64,000 nt of DNA from an uncultured Eubacterium sp. GTDB taxonomy: Bacteria > Bacillota > Clostridia > Oscillospirales > Acutalibacteraceae. A program made the translations under genes and the position numbers. Positions 8,793-15,552 of this stretch are shown piece after piece. The notes under the pieces are model-generated. The model did no database searches. It was given only the letters and a program-made list of their open reading frames with translations, and was not told the origin of the DNA. Each line of letters starts with the position of its first letter. Within the stretch, counting starts at the first letter, position 1. The stretch covers positions 1 through 64,000 of the forward strand of contig NZ_CAMFQO010000003.1 in NCBI RefSeq assembly GCF_945980375.1, given 5' to 3'.

Positions 8793-8821
8793 AGTATACC
8801 ATTAATTTTTTCAAAATTCAA
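8793..8821 (-). promoter_or_regulatory. Promoter of the unknown membrane protein gene
   Basis: On the minus strand TTGAAT (8816-8821) and TATACT (8793-8798) are separated by 17 bp, 29 bp upstream of the TTG start. Confidence 0.65.
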
Positions 8822-8883
8822 TAACTATTTATAATTTTTATATCAAAATTTATGAACAAACTGTAAATAATGTTAATATATTA

Positions 8884-8956
8884 AACAATAAAATACAATA
8901 TATTGCTTTATTGTTAATAAATTATAATTGAATATTTTGATATTTTGTTCTATTAT
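8884..8956 (+). promoter_or_regulatory. Inverted repeat and promoter upstream of mscS-type gene
   Basis: TTGAAT (8928-8933) and TATTAT (8951-8956) at 17-bp spacing form a likely promoter. Just upstream AACAATAAA (8884-8892) is perfectly inverted as TTTATTGTT (8907-8916 region), a 9-bp palindrome that could be an operator or an upstream hairpin. Confidence 0.5.
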
Positions 8957-8984
8957 AGAATAAACGATATGAAGGGATGGTTAT

Positions 8985-10052
8985 ATGTCAAATTTGATGG
9001 ACAGAATAGTTACCTTTTGTGATACATACGAAAGGATAATTTTAATATCTTTGGGTGTGCTTATATTTGCTGTTTTATTTACTTTGAAAAATAAGATTGC
9101 AAATTCTTTGTTAAGGTTTGCTTCAAAAATATTTTTTAAGGGTAACGATGAAAAAAAGAATTCATTTTGTGATTCTCTTATAAAGCCTTTTTCCTATCTT
9201 ATATTAACTCTCGGTTCGTATCTGGCAATTAGTATAAACATCAGTAACACCTCGGTAAACAGATTTTTCAAGATACTTATTATTTTAATTATATGCTGGT
9301 GTTTGGTAGGTTATCTGTCAAATAATATGTTTATTAGGCTTCATTTTGGCGGTGATGTTTCAGAATCAATGAACACTACTGCTGTTAAATTCCTGTCAAA
9401 CATAATGAAAATAGTCATTATTGCATTTGCAGTTGTAATGGTTATAAGTGAGCTTGGATATAATATTAATGGTCTGCTGACAGGTCTTGGTGTAGGCGGA
9501 TTGGCAGTATCCCTTGCGGCGCAGGATGCTGTGGGTAATCTAATCAGTGGTTTTATTATAATATTTGACAAACCGTTCAAGGTTGGTGATTTGATAGAAA
9601 CACCTACTGTAAAGGGCTTTGTTGAAGAGGTTACGATGCGCAGCACAAAAATACGAAATCTTGACGATAGTGTTATCACTGTTCCCAATTCAACCTTGAC
9701 GAAGGAAGCAATTACAAATATTTCAATGATGGATAAGCGCCGTATAAAGCTTAATTTCGGCCTTATCTACTCTACCCCTAACGATGTATTGGAAAAGGTT
9801 AGAAACGAAATTAAGGCATATATAGACGAAAATGAGAGCATACTCCCTGAACCATGCAGAATACATTTTAGAGAGTTTGCTGACAGCTCACTGAATTTTG
9901 AGGTAATATGCTACACACAAACCCCAGATATGGACGAGTATCTAAATATCAGTAATGATTTGAATTTGGCAATAAAAAGAATAGTTGAGGCAAATAATAC
10001 TGATTTTGCATATCCGACATCAACTGTATATATAAAAAATAAAAAGGAGTAA
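8985..10052 (+). CDS. MscS family small-conductance mechanosensitive channel
   Basis: The protein is a membrane channel that opens on hypo-osmotic shock. The 355 residues show hydrophobic helices at about 17-36, 68-86, 95-115 and 133-156. These are followed by the Ala/Gly-rich pore helix signature GLGVGGLAVSLAAQDAVGN (about 167-185) and the beta-domain FDKPFKVGD. The C-terminus is the cytoplasmic vestibule domain. ATG 8985 is preceded by GAAGGGATGG. It is monocistronic, with the terminator overlapping its stop codon. Confidence 0.93.
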   Translation: MSNLMDRIVTFCDTYERIILISLGVLIFAVLFTLKNKIANSLLRFASKIFFKGNDEKKNSFCDSLIKPFSYLILTLGSYLAISINISNTSVNRFFKILIILIICWCLVGYLSNNMFIRLHFGGDVSESMNTTAVKFLSNIMKIVIIAFAVVMVISELGYNINGLLTGLGVGGLAVSLAAQDAVGNLISGFIIIFDKPFKVGDLIETPTVKGFVEEVTMRSTKIRNLDDSVITVPNSTLTKEAITNISMMDKRRIKLNFGLIYSTPNDVLEKVRNEIKAYIDENESILPEPCRIHFREFADSSLNFEVICYTQTPDMDEYLNISNDLNLAIKRIVEANNTDFAYPTSTVYIKNKKE

Positions 10053-10072
10053 GTGCTCCTTTTTATTTTTTA
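10041..10072. terminator. Bidirectional terminator between mscS and nitroreductase genes
   Basis: AAAAAGGAG (10041-10049) pairs with CTCCTTTTT (10057-10065). T-runs follow on both strands, so one hairpin can end the channel transcript and the convergent nitroreductase transcript. The left arm is the last codons of the channel gene. Confidence 0.8.
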
Positions 10073-10603
10073 TATCCATGTAATAATATCGGCTGTAGTT
10101 TTTCTGCTCGGCATGTCAGGGTTTGCATCCGTATAACCTACTGCTATTACGGAAACGATGGTTTCCTCATCGGGAATTGACAATGCTTTTCTGATAATTT
10201 CAGCATCTCTTATACCCATAACCAATGTACCGAGTCCCATTTCCGTTGCCTTTAGCAAAATGTTTTGGTTTGCCAAGCCTAAATCGTAATATCCCCAACC
10301 GTTACCGCATTCGTTTTCAGGTTCTCCCTGTGCAGTAAAACCCGAACGGTTATGTACAAAGGTTGTAACTATTAATGCGGCACCGTTACATCTTTTTTGA
10401 TTAAACTCAGGCAGTGCGTGTTTGATAACATCTATTGATGTTGGTTCAACAGCACAGTAGTACCTTGCTGTTTGAGAATTTTTCCAAGACGGAGCATAAA
10501 TGGCTGAACTGATTAATTCTTCGATTTGTTCTTTGGATACATTTTTGGTGGTATCATATTTTCTGATACTTCTTCTATTGGTTATAGTGGTTGATAATTC
10601 CAT
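10070..10603 (-). CDS. Nitroreductase family protein
   Basis: This is an FMN-dependent oxidoreductase of the nitroreductase superfamily, 177 residues from the chosen start. Visible signatures are the N-terminal TNRRSIRKYD, the helix with APSWKNSQT that lines the flavin, and near the C-terminus MGIRDAEIIRKAL followed by IAVGY. The start ATG at 10601-10603 has AAGGAG seven bases upstream; a longer in-frame start lacks this. The physiological substrate (quinones, nitro compounds or others) is not readable. It is monocistronic. Confidence 0.9.
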   Translation of the reverse strand: MELSTTITNRRSIRKYDTTKNVSKEQIEELISSAIYAPSWKNSQTARYYCAVEPTSIDVIKHALPEFNQKRCNGAALIVTTFVHNRSGFTAQGEPENECGNGWGYYDLGLANQNILLKATEMGLGTLVMGIRDAEIIRKALSIPDEETIVSVIAVGYTDANPDMPSRKTTADIITWI

Positions 10604-10662
10604 AAGTAATCTCCTTAGATTCAAGTTTTGTGACAGTACGTCTCACTTTAGAACCTTGTATA

Positions 10663-10830
10663 TTAATTTATCAAAAACTCAACAAGTTCAAAATTGTTAT
10701 GAATATTTTTGTAATAATTTCTGCAAACTTGACAATCACAAGGTTTATTAAAATCCGTGCGATACTCTTTTGTTTTTTCTTTGTCGAAAATTATTTTTAC
10801 AGAGTTTATTTCAATTGTTTGCAAGGACAT
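10663..10830 (-). CDS. Small cysteine-motif protein, possibly a truncated family member
   Basis: A 55-codon ORF encodes a product beginning MSLQTIEINSVKIIFD and containing CDCQVCRNYYKN near residues 32-43. This is a C-x-C-x2-C cluster followed by NF-ELVEFL. The style resembles the first part of a longer uncharacterised clostridial family, from memory only. The reading frame ends with TAA just where longer relatives would continue, so truncation is possible. The ribosome site is weak (AAGG about 12 bases upstream). Codon use looks like its neighbours. The function is unknown; metal or Fe-S binding by the cysteines is a guess. Confidence 0.5.
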   Translation of the reverse strand: MSLQTIEINSVKIIFDKEKTKEYRTDFNKPCDCQVCRNYYKNIHNNFELVEFLIN

Positions 10831-10885
10831 CTCATCACAGCCTTAAGTTAATTATAGCATAAAAGCGATAAAGTCGCAAGTATAA

Positions 10886-11056
10886 GTGAAATCGTGCTAT
10901 CGCGCGGTGAAATCAAAGGCTTTCGCCTTTGATGATATATTTTGCTAACGCAAAATGTGAAATTAAATCCACCCACCGCCGCAGCGATTTCACTCGAGCG
11001 AAGCGAGAATTTCACATTGCGAAGCAATATTTCACCCACCCGTTAGGGTGGATTTA
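10886..11056. repeat. Short-hairpin array beside the tRNA-Cys terminator
   Basis: At least five mini-hairpins lie in a row: arms around 10912-10933 (AAAGGC/GCCTTT), 10939-10956 (ATTTTGC/GCAAAAT), 10993-11007 (CTCG/CGAG), 11016-11028 (ATTGC/GCAAT around GAA) and 11036-11051 (CCACCC/GGGTGG). They are separated by GTGAAAT or its complement ATTTCAC. An outer 11-bp pair (10964-10974 TAAATCCACCC with 11046-11056) encloses the last three. The array ends in ATTTAGTTGAAAA against the tRNA terminator, as at 1-57. No mobile-element gene is present. Confidence 0.65.
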
Positions 11057-11060
11057 GTTG

Positions 11061-11094
11061 AAAAAAGTCCTGTTCTTTCGAACAGGACTTTTTT
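11061..11094 (-). terminator. Terminator of the five-tRNA operon
   Basis: Perfect arms AAAAAAGTCCTGTTC and GAACAGGACTTTTTT (11061-11094) surround TTTC. It lies directly after tRNA-Cys, the last gene of the cluster in the transcribed direction. Confidence 0.92.
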
Positions 11095-11095
11095 C

Positions 11096-11169
11096 TGGAG
11101 GCACCACCCAGATTTGAACTGGGGATAAAGGTGTTGCAGACCTCTGCCTTACCCCTTGGCTATGGTGCC
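11096..11169 (-). tRNA. tRNA-Cys (GCA)
   Basis: The cloverleaf has acceptor arms GGCACCA and TGGTGCC, anticodon loop CTGCAAC (anticodon GCA) and an encoded CCA at 11096-11098. It is the last of five tRNAs. Confidence 0.95.
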
Positions 11170-11175
11170 ATAAAA

Positions 11176-11210
11176 TTAATAGAAAACACATTAAAAGTGT
11201 TTTCTATTAA
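11176..11210. other. Perfect 14-bp hairpin between tRNA-Cys and tRNA-Gly
   Basis: TTAATAGAAAACAC (11176-11189) is perfectly inverted at 11197-11210 around a 7-base loop. It lies inside the tRNA transcript with no T-run, so an RNA-processing signal is more likely than a terminator. Confidence 0.55.
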
Positions 11211-11212
11211 TG

Positions 11213-11288
11213 TGGAGCGGATTACGAGACTCGAACTCGCTACCTTCACCTTGGCAAGGTGACGCTCTACCGGATGAGCTAAATCCGC
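11213..11288 (-). tRNA. tRNA-Gly (GCC)
   Basis: The acceptor stem GCGGATT pairs with AATCCGC, the anticodon loop is TTGCCAA (anticodon GCC), the T-loop is GTTCGAGTC and CCA is encoded. Confidence 0.95.
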
Positions 11289-11293
11289 AAATT

Positions 11294-11369
11294 TGGTGCT
11301 TCCGGACGGAATCGAACCATCGACACGTGGATTTTCAGTCCACTGCTCTACCGACTGAGCTACAGAAGC
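11294..11369 (-). tRNA. tRNA-Phe (GAA)
   Basis: The acceptor stem GCTTCTG pairs with CGGAAGC (one G-U), the anticodon loop is CTGAAAA (anticodon GAA), and CCA is encoded. Confidence 0.95.
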
Positions 11370-11375
11370 ATTAAA

Positions 11376-11452
11376 TGGCGACCCGGAACGGGCTCGAACC
11401 GTCGACCTCCAGCGTGACAGGCTGGCGTTCTAACCAACTGAACTACCGGGCC
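11376..11452 (-). tRNA. tRNA-Asp (GTC)
   Basis: The cloverleaf starts GGCCCGGTAGTTCAG, with anticodon loop CTGTCAC (anticodon GTC) and an encoded CCA at 11376-11378. Confidence 0.95.
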
Positions 11453-11478
11453 ATTTATCCAAGGCAAAGCCTTGGATG

Positions 11479-11554
11479 TGGTGGGAACAACAGGGCTCGA
11501 ACCTGTGACCCTCTGCTTGTAAGGCAGATGCTCTCCCAGCTGAGCTATGCTCCC
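11479..11554 (-). tRNA. tRNA-Val (TAC)
   Basis: The cloverleaf starts GGGAGCATAGCTCAG, with anticodon loop CTTACAA (anticodon TAC) and an encoded CCA at 11479-11481. It is the first gene of the five-tRNA operon. Confidence 0.95.
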
Positions 11555-11578
11555 GAATTGCTACTTGCAACGTGTTAT

Positions 11579-11607
11579 ACTATACAGTATTTTAACTAAA
11601 TTGTCAA
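11579..11607 (-). promoter_or_regulatory. Promoter of the five-tRNA operon
   Basis: On the minus strand TTGACA (11602-11607) and TATAGT (11579-11584) are spaced 17 bp, about 25 bp before tRNA-Val. Confidence 0.85.
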
Positions 11608-11633
11608 TACTTTTTTTCAATTTTTTATATTTT

Positions 11634-12518
11634 TTATTTTTGCGTTGAATCGACTATTAACTGTTTAATATCGTTTGGTGTAAATTCGTATTCCTTGTTG
11701 CAAAAATGGCATTCTACCCTTGTATTTTTGGTATCATTTGCCATTTCGGTTAAAGCCTCAATTCCGGTAGAAATCAAAGCATTTTCTACTTTTGCCTTTG
11801 AACAATTGCACCTGTATTCTGCTTTGCTTTCATCAAGCTTATCAATTTCTATTCCGGACATGGCAAGCTTTGCAATATCGTCGGGTGTCATTGAGTCATC
11901 AAGCATTTTTGTTACAGAAGGAATCTCCGATATATTCTTTTCTATAATATCAATAACACTATCAGGACAACCGGGTAACAGCTGAATTATATAGCCCCCT
12001 GCCCTTTTGACAGTTAAATCCGGATTTACAAGAACACCTAATGCACAAACTGAAGGGGTTTGCTCTGATGTAGCAAAATAATTTGTTATATCCTCGGCAA
12101 TTTCACCGCTTATAATCGGCACTTGACCGACGTACGGCTCCTTCATTCCGATGTCCTTAATGACGTAAAGTTGACCGTTTGTTCCGACAGCGCCCGATAC
12201 ATCAAGCTTTCCGTTGGGCTTTAGCGGAATTTCAACAATCGGATTTTGAACATATGCTCTTGCATTGCCCTCATAATCGGAAACAGCAATAATATCACCG
12301 CAGGGACCTCCGCCGTTGATTCTTATCGTAATGCTGTCATCCTTGCTTTTGAGCATATCACCCATCATAGATGCGGCGGTAATCGTTCTGCCCAAGGCAG
12401 CAGTAACTGTTGCAGAGGTTTTGTGGATTTGCTCTGCCTCATATACAATATCGGTAGAATCGGTTGCAATTATAAATGCAGAACCGTCTACTGTAATATA
12501 TCTAACAATTTTTCCCAT
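11634..12518 (-). CDS. hslO: Hsp33 redox-regulated chaperone
   Basis: Hsp33 is a cytosolic holdase switched on by oxidation and unfolding. The 294-residue protein has the Hsp33 fold and the C-terminal zinc redox switch with both cysteine pairs intact: CNC (about C237 and C239) and CHFC (about C270 and C273). The N-terminus MGKIVRYITVDGSAFIIATDST and the central GGPCGDI are typical. The gene follows a methyltransferase gene by 2 bp and is probably cotranscribed with it and the TrpR-like regulator. Confidence 0.96.
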   Translation of the reverse strand: MGKIVRYITVDGSAFIIATDSTDIVYEAEQIHKTSATVTAALGRTITAASMMGDMLKSKDDSITIRINGGGPCGDIIAVSDYEGNARAYVQNPIVEIPLKPNGKLDVSGAVGTNGQLYVIKDIGMKEPYVGQVPIISGEIAEDITNYFATSEQTPSVCALGVLVNPDLTVKRAGGYIIQLLPGCPDSVIDIIEKNISEIPSVTKMLDDSMTPDDIAKLAMSGIEIDKLDESKAEYRCNCSKAKVENALISTGIEALTEMANDTKNTRVECHFCNKEYEFTPNDIKQLIVDSTQK

Positions 12519-12520
12519 TA

Positions 12521-13270
12521 TTACACCTTTTTACAAATAAAATATAATCGTTCACTTTTCTCTCTCGGAGAATTCAGCGTTAGCTCGTCATAAACGGAAA
12601 TATCAGAAAAGCCTGCTTTGCATAAAGCATCAAGTAAGTCATCAATTGAATATGCAGTTTCCTCAAAGCTTTCGCTGAATCTGTCGTAAGATTTTCCGTT
12701 CCAAACAAACATATCAAGCAGTATTCTAACTACTCTGTCGCTGACAAATTCATTGTCCCATACAAGATAAAAATCCTCTTCATCAAACACAAAGGTATTG
12801 TTTGCAAGGATTTCGTTGTGCTTATAAATTGTGTTTACATCAAAAACAAAAACACCGTTTTCATCAAGAGAATTATAAACATTGCAAAACGTCTTTTCAA
12901 CGTCATTAATGTCATTCAAATGGTTTATACTGTCAAGACTGCAAATACATGCTTTAACACTTTTGTCAAGGCGATAATCTGTCATACTTCCTTTCAACAA
13001 GGAAAAGTTGTCACCATACTCTAAAAGACGATTAGAGGCAATCTCGAGCATATTTTCAGATAAATCTATGCCAATAACATCAAATCCGTTTTTTATTAGC
13101 TCAATGCTAATAGAGCCTGTTCCGCAGGCTAAATCCAAAACTGTACCGTTTGTAATATTATTCTCAATCAAAAAATGATTAATGTATTCAAATCTTTTTG
13201 GATAATCGACATTTTGTGTCAGTTCATCGTAAACAGCAGAGAATTCGCAATAACTATTCATTTGCTTCAT
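12521..13270 (-). CDS. Class I SAM-dependent methyltransferase
   Basis: This is a 249-residue Rossmann-fold methyltransferase. The SAM-binding motif I is VLDLACGTGSISIELI at about residues 43-58, with the acidic motif II DVIGIDLSENML downstream. The N-terminal YDELTQNVDYPKRFEYI is typical of the YqeM/UbiE-like group in Firmicutes. The substrate is unknown. Its start overlaps the 3' end of the TrpR-like gene by 17 bp, or by 8 bp if the second ATG (13261) is used; neither ribosome site is strong. Confidence 0.85.
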   Translation of the reverse strand: MKQMNSYCEFSAVYDELTQNVDYPKRFEYINHFLIENNITNGTVLDLACGTGSISIELIKNGFDVIGIDLSENMLEIASNRLLEYGDNFSLLKGSMTDYRLDKSVKACICSLDSINHLNDINDVEKTFCNVYNSLDENGVFVFDVNTIYKHNEILANNTFVFDEEDFYLVWDNEFVSDRVVRILLDMFVWNGKSYDRFSESFEETAYSIDDLLDALCKAGFSDISVYDELTLNSPREKSERLYFICKKV

Positions 13271-13556
13271 CTTTAGCTATTCTTTCAAAAATTTTATCAT
13301 AGCCGTCACAACCGTATTGCAATGAACGGTTTACTCTGCTGATTGTTGCAGTTGATGCACCTGTTTGTTCAACAATATCTGTATATACACATTTTTCAGA
13401 CAGCATTTTTGCAACAACAATACGCTGACTTAATGTTTTCAATTCCTGAACAGTGCACAAATCCTCAAAAAAATCATAACATTCCTCTGTGGTTTCAAGT
13501 GATAAAATGGCCTTAAACAAGAAATCGACATTTTCATTTTGTAACTTGTTATTCAT
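13254..13556 (-). CDS. TrpR-like protein, YerC/YecD family
   Basis: This 100-residue helical DNA-binding protein has the TrpR-like helix-turn-helix (CTVQELKTLSQRIVVAKML, then GASTATISRVNRSLQYG). The family is widespread in Firmicutes, but the ligand and targets are unsettled. CGGAGG lies upstream of its ATG. It begins a minus-strand run with the methyltransferase and hslO and may autoregulate that run. Confidence 0.9.
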   Translation of the reverse strand: MNNKLQNENVDFLFKAILSLETTEECYDFFEDLCTVQELKTLSQRIVVAKMLSEKCVYTDIVEQTGASTATISRVNRSLQYGCDGYDKIFERIAKDEANE

Positions 13557-13624
13557 AATCGAGCCTCCGATTTTCAGTATAGTAACATTTTAGCACATTA
13601 AATCGTGATAGTAAAGTAAAAAAT

Positions 13625-13652
13625 TAAAAAGGGTGAAAAAATCACCCTTTTG
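13625..13652 (-). terminator. Terminator of lon-engB-lysA
   Basis: Arms AAAAGGGTGA and TCACCCTTTT surround a short A-rich loop, with T-run on the minus strand. It is placed just after lysA and before the promoter region of the TrpR-like gene. Confidence 0.88.
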
Positions 13653-13668
13653 TAAGATATTCCGTAAG

Positions 13669-14943
13669 TTATTCCGTAATTAAGTCGTTATAAAAATCAA
13701 AGCAATCAAAGGTTGCAAAGTAATCCTTTGGAGTTTCGGCTCTTCTGATAAGCTGATAAGAGCCGTCTTCCTTAAGGAGAATCTCTGCGCTCTTGAGTTT
13801 TCCGTTGTAGTTATATCCCATAGAAAAGCCGTGAGCACCTGTATCATGAATAAAAAGTATATCACCCATATCAATTTTAGGTAACATTCTGTCTATTGCG
13901 AACTTATCGCAGTTCTCGCACAATGAACCTGTAACATCATACTTGGTATTACATTCTTCAATTTCCTTACCAAGTACGGTAATGTGATGATATGCTCCGT
14001 AAATTGCGGGACGCATAAGGTTTACTGCACAGGCATCAACACCGATATATTCCTTATGAGTGTGTTTTTCGTTAATAGCAGTTGTAACAAGACCTCCGTA
14101 CGGACCCATCATAAATCTGCCGAGCTCTGTGCAAAGCTTAACATCGCCCATACCGGCAGGCAAAAGCACCTCATCAAATACCTTGTGAACACCCTCACCG
14201 ATAGCCATAATATCGTTTGGAGTTTGATCCGGTCTGTATGGAATACCGACACCGCCTGAAAGATTGATAAAGCCAATATGAACACCAATCTTTTCCTTAA
14301 GCTCCACAGCAAGCTCAAACAATACCTTTGCAAGCATTGGATAATATTCGTTGGTTACTGTGTTTGAAGCAAGAAATGCGTGAATACCAAATTCTTCTAC
14401 TCCCTTTTCCTTCATAATCTTGAATGCCTCAAAGATTTGCTCTGTGGTCATACCATACTTTGCATCACCGGGATTATCCATAATATCATTGCTGATTTTG
14501 AATACACCGCCCGGATTGTAACGACAGCTCATTTTCTTTGGCAATTTTCCGCAAGCCTTTTCAACAGCATTGATATGAGTAATGTCATCAAGGTTAATTA
14601 TACCACCCAAATCGTTACAATACTTAAATTCCTCGATAGGTGTATCGTTTGATGAAAACATAATATCATCGCCTGTTGCACCCAAGGTTTTAGCCATCAT
14701 CAATTCGGTTTTCGATGAACAGTCACATCCACATCCGTATTCCTGAAGTATTTTGATAAGAAACGGATTTGGAGTAGCCTTAACCGCAAAGTATTCCTTG
14801 TACCCCTCATTCCATGAAAATGCGTCCTTAAGAGCTTTAACGTTATCTCTTATTCCTTTTTCATCGTAAATATGAAAAGGTGTTGGATACTCCTTAATAA
14901 TTTCCTGTGCTTTTTCTAATGATAAAAACGGTGTCTTGTTCAT
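13669..14943 (-). CDS. lysA: Diaminopimelate decarboxylase-like PLP enzyme
   Basis: This is a fold-type III PLP decarboxylase, predicted to convert meso-diaminopimelate to L-lysine. The protein has 424 residues from the chosen start. The PLP lysine is in EYFAVKATPNP near the N-terminus. The phosphate-binding glycine stretch NLSGGVGIPYRP and the C-terminal GSLCENCDKFA and DTGAHGFSMGYNYNG match the LysA group. The ATG at 14941-14943 has AGGAGG eight bases upstream; an upstream in-frame ATG lacks this. It is the last gene after lon and engB. A related carboxynorspermidine-type activity is less likely. Confidence 0.87.
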   Translation of the reverse strand: MNKTPFLSLEKAQEIIKEYPTPFHIYDEKGIRDNVKALKDAFSWNEGYKEYFAVKATPNPFLIKILQEYGCGCDCSSKTELMMAKTLGATGDDIMFSSNDTPIEEFKYCNDLGGIINLDDITHINAVEKACGKLPKKMSCRYNPGGVFKISNDIMDNPGDAKYGMTTEQIFEAFKIMKEKGVEEFGIHAFLASNTVTNEYYPMLAKVLFELAVELKEKIGVHIGFINLSGGVGIPYRPDQTPNDIMAIGEGVHKVFDEVLLPAGMGDVKLCTELGRFMMGPYGGLVTTAINEKHTHKEYIGVDACAVNLMRPAIYGAYHHITVLGKEIEECNTKYDVTGSLCENCDKFAIDRMLPKIDMGDILFIHDTGAHGFSMGYNYNGKLKSAEILLKEDGSYQLIRRAETPKDYFATFDCFDFYNDLITE

Positions 14944-14965
14944 TAGTATATCCTCCTCTGTTCGC

Positions 14966-15550
14966 CTATTGTTCAAGCGATTTTTCAATTAACATTTTTA
15001 TATTATCAAGTCCAAGACCTGTTTGTGAAGAAAAAGGAACGATTAAGCCTTCATCAACCATATTAAGCTCCTGCTTAATTTCCCGTTCTCTTTTTTGGAA
15101 TTCCTTTACCTTAAGCTTGTCTGCCTTTGTGCACGCAATGATAAACGGAATGTTCATTTGTTGCATAAAGTCTATCATTCCAAAGTCATCCTGTGACGGC
15201 TTGTGTCGCATATCAACGAGCTGCACAACGAGCTTTATATTTCTTCCGCTTTGAAAGTATCCCTCCATAAGCTCACCGAATCGGTCACGCTCGGTTTTGC
15301 TTAGCTTTGCATAGCCGTATCCCGGTAAATCTACAAATTTACAATCATCAACATTGTAAAAATTTATTGTAATTGTTTTACCCGGAACAGAGCTGACTCT
15401 TGCCAAAGATTTTCGGTTAAAAAGCTTGTTTAGCAACGAGCTTTTGCCTACATTTGACCTGCCTGAAAACGCTATTTCGGGCGATGTGCTTTGTGGGAGC
15501 TGGCTTGATATTCCAAATGCTTTTTCAAATTCTGCTTTATTATAATTCAT
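14966..15550 (-). CDS. engB: Ribosome biogenesis GTPase YsxC/EngB
   Basis: EngB is an essential small TRAFAC GTPase needed for late 50S subunit assembly. The 194 residues show G1 GRSNVGKSS (about 31-39), the G2 threonine in PGKTITINFY, G3 DLPGYG, and G4 TKAD. The length is usual. It follows lon by 2 bp, the same gene pair as lonA-ysxC in Bacillus, and precedes lysA in the same direction. Confidence 0.96.
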   Translation of the reverse strand: MNYNKAEFEKAFGISSQLPQSTSPEIAFSGRSNVGKSSLLNKLFNRKSLARVSSVPGKTITINFYNVDDCKFVDLPGYGYAKLSKTERDRFGELMEGYFQSGRNIKLVVQLVDMRHKPSQDDFGMIDFMQQMNIPFIIACTKADKLKVKEFQKREREIKQELNMVDEGLIVPFSSQTGLGLDNIKMLIEKSLEQ

Positions 15551-15552
15551 AT

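Noticed and set aside
10053-10069. A separate plus-strand feature in the gap after mscS.
   Set aside because: The gap is entirely the right arm and tail of the shared terminator.
11375-11599. A 74-residue plus-strand frame across tRNA-Asp and tRNA-Val.
   Set aside because: It is made from complement of tRNA sequence (typical spurious RARTCDPLL product), so it is not a gene.
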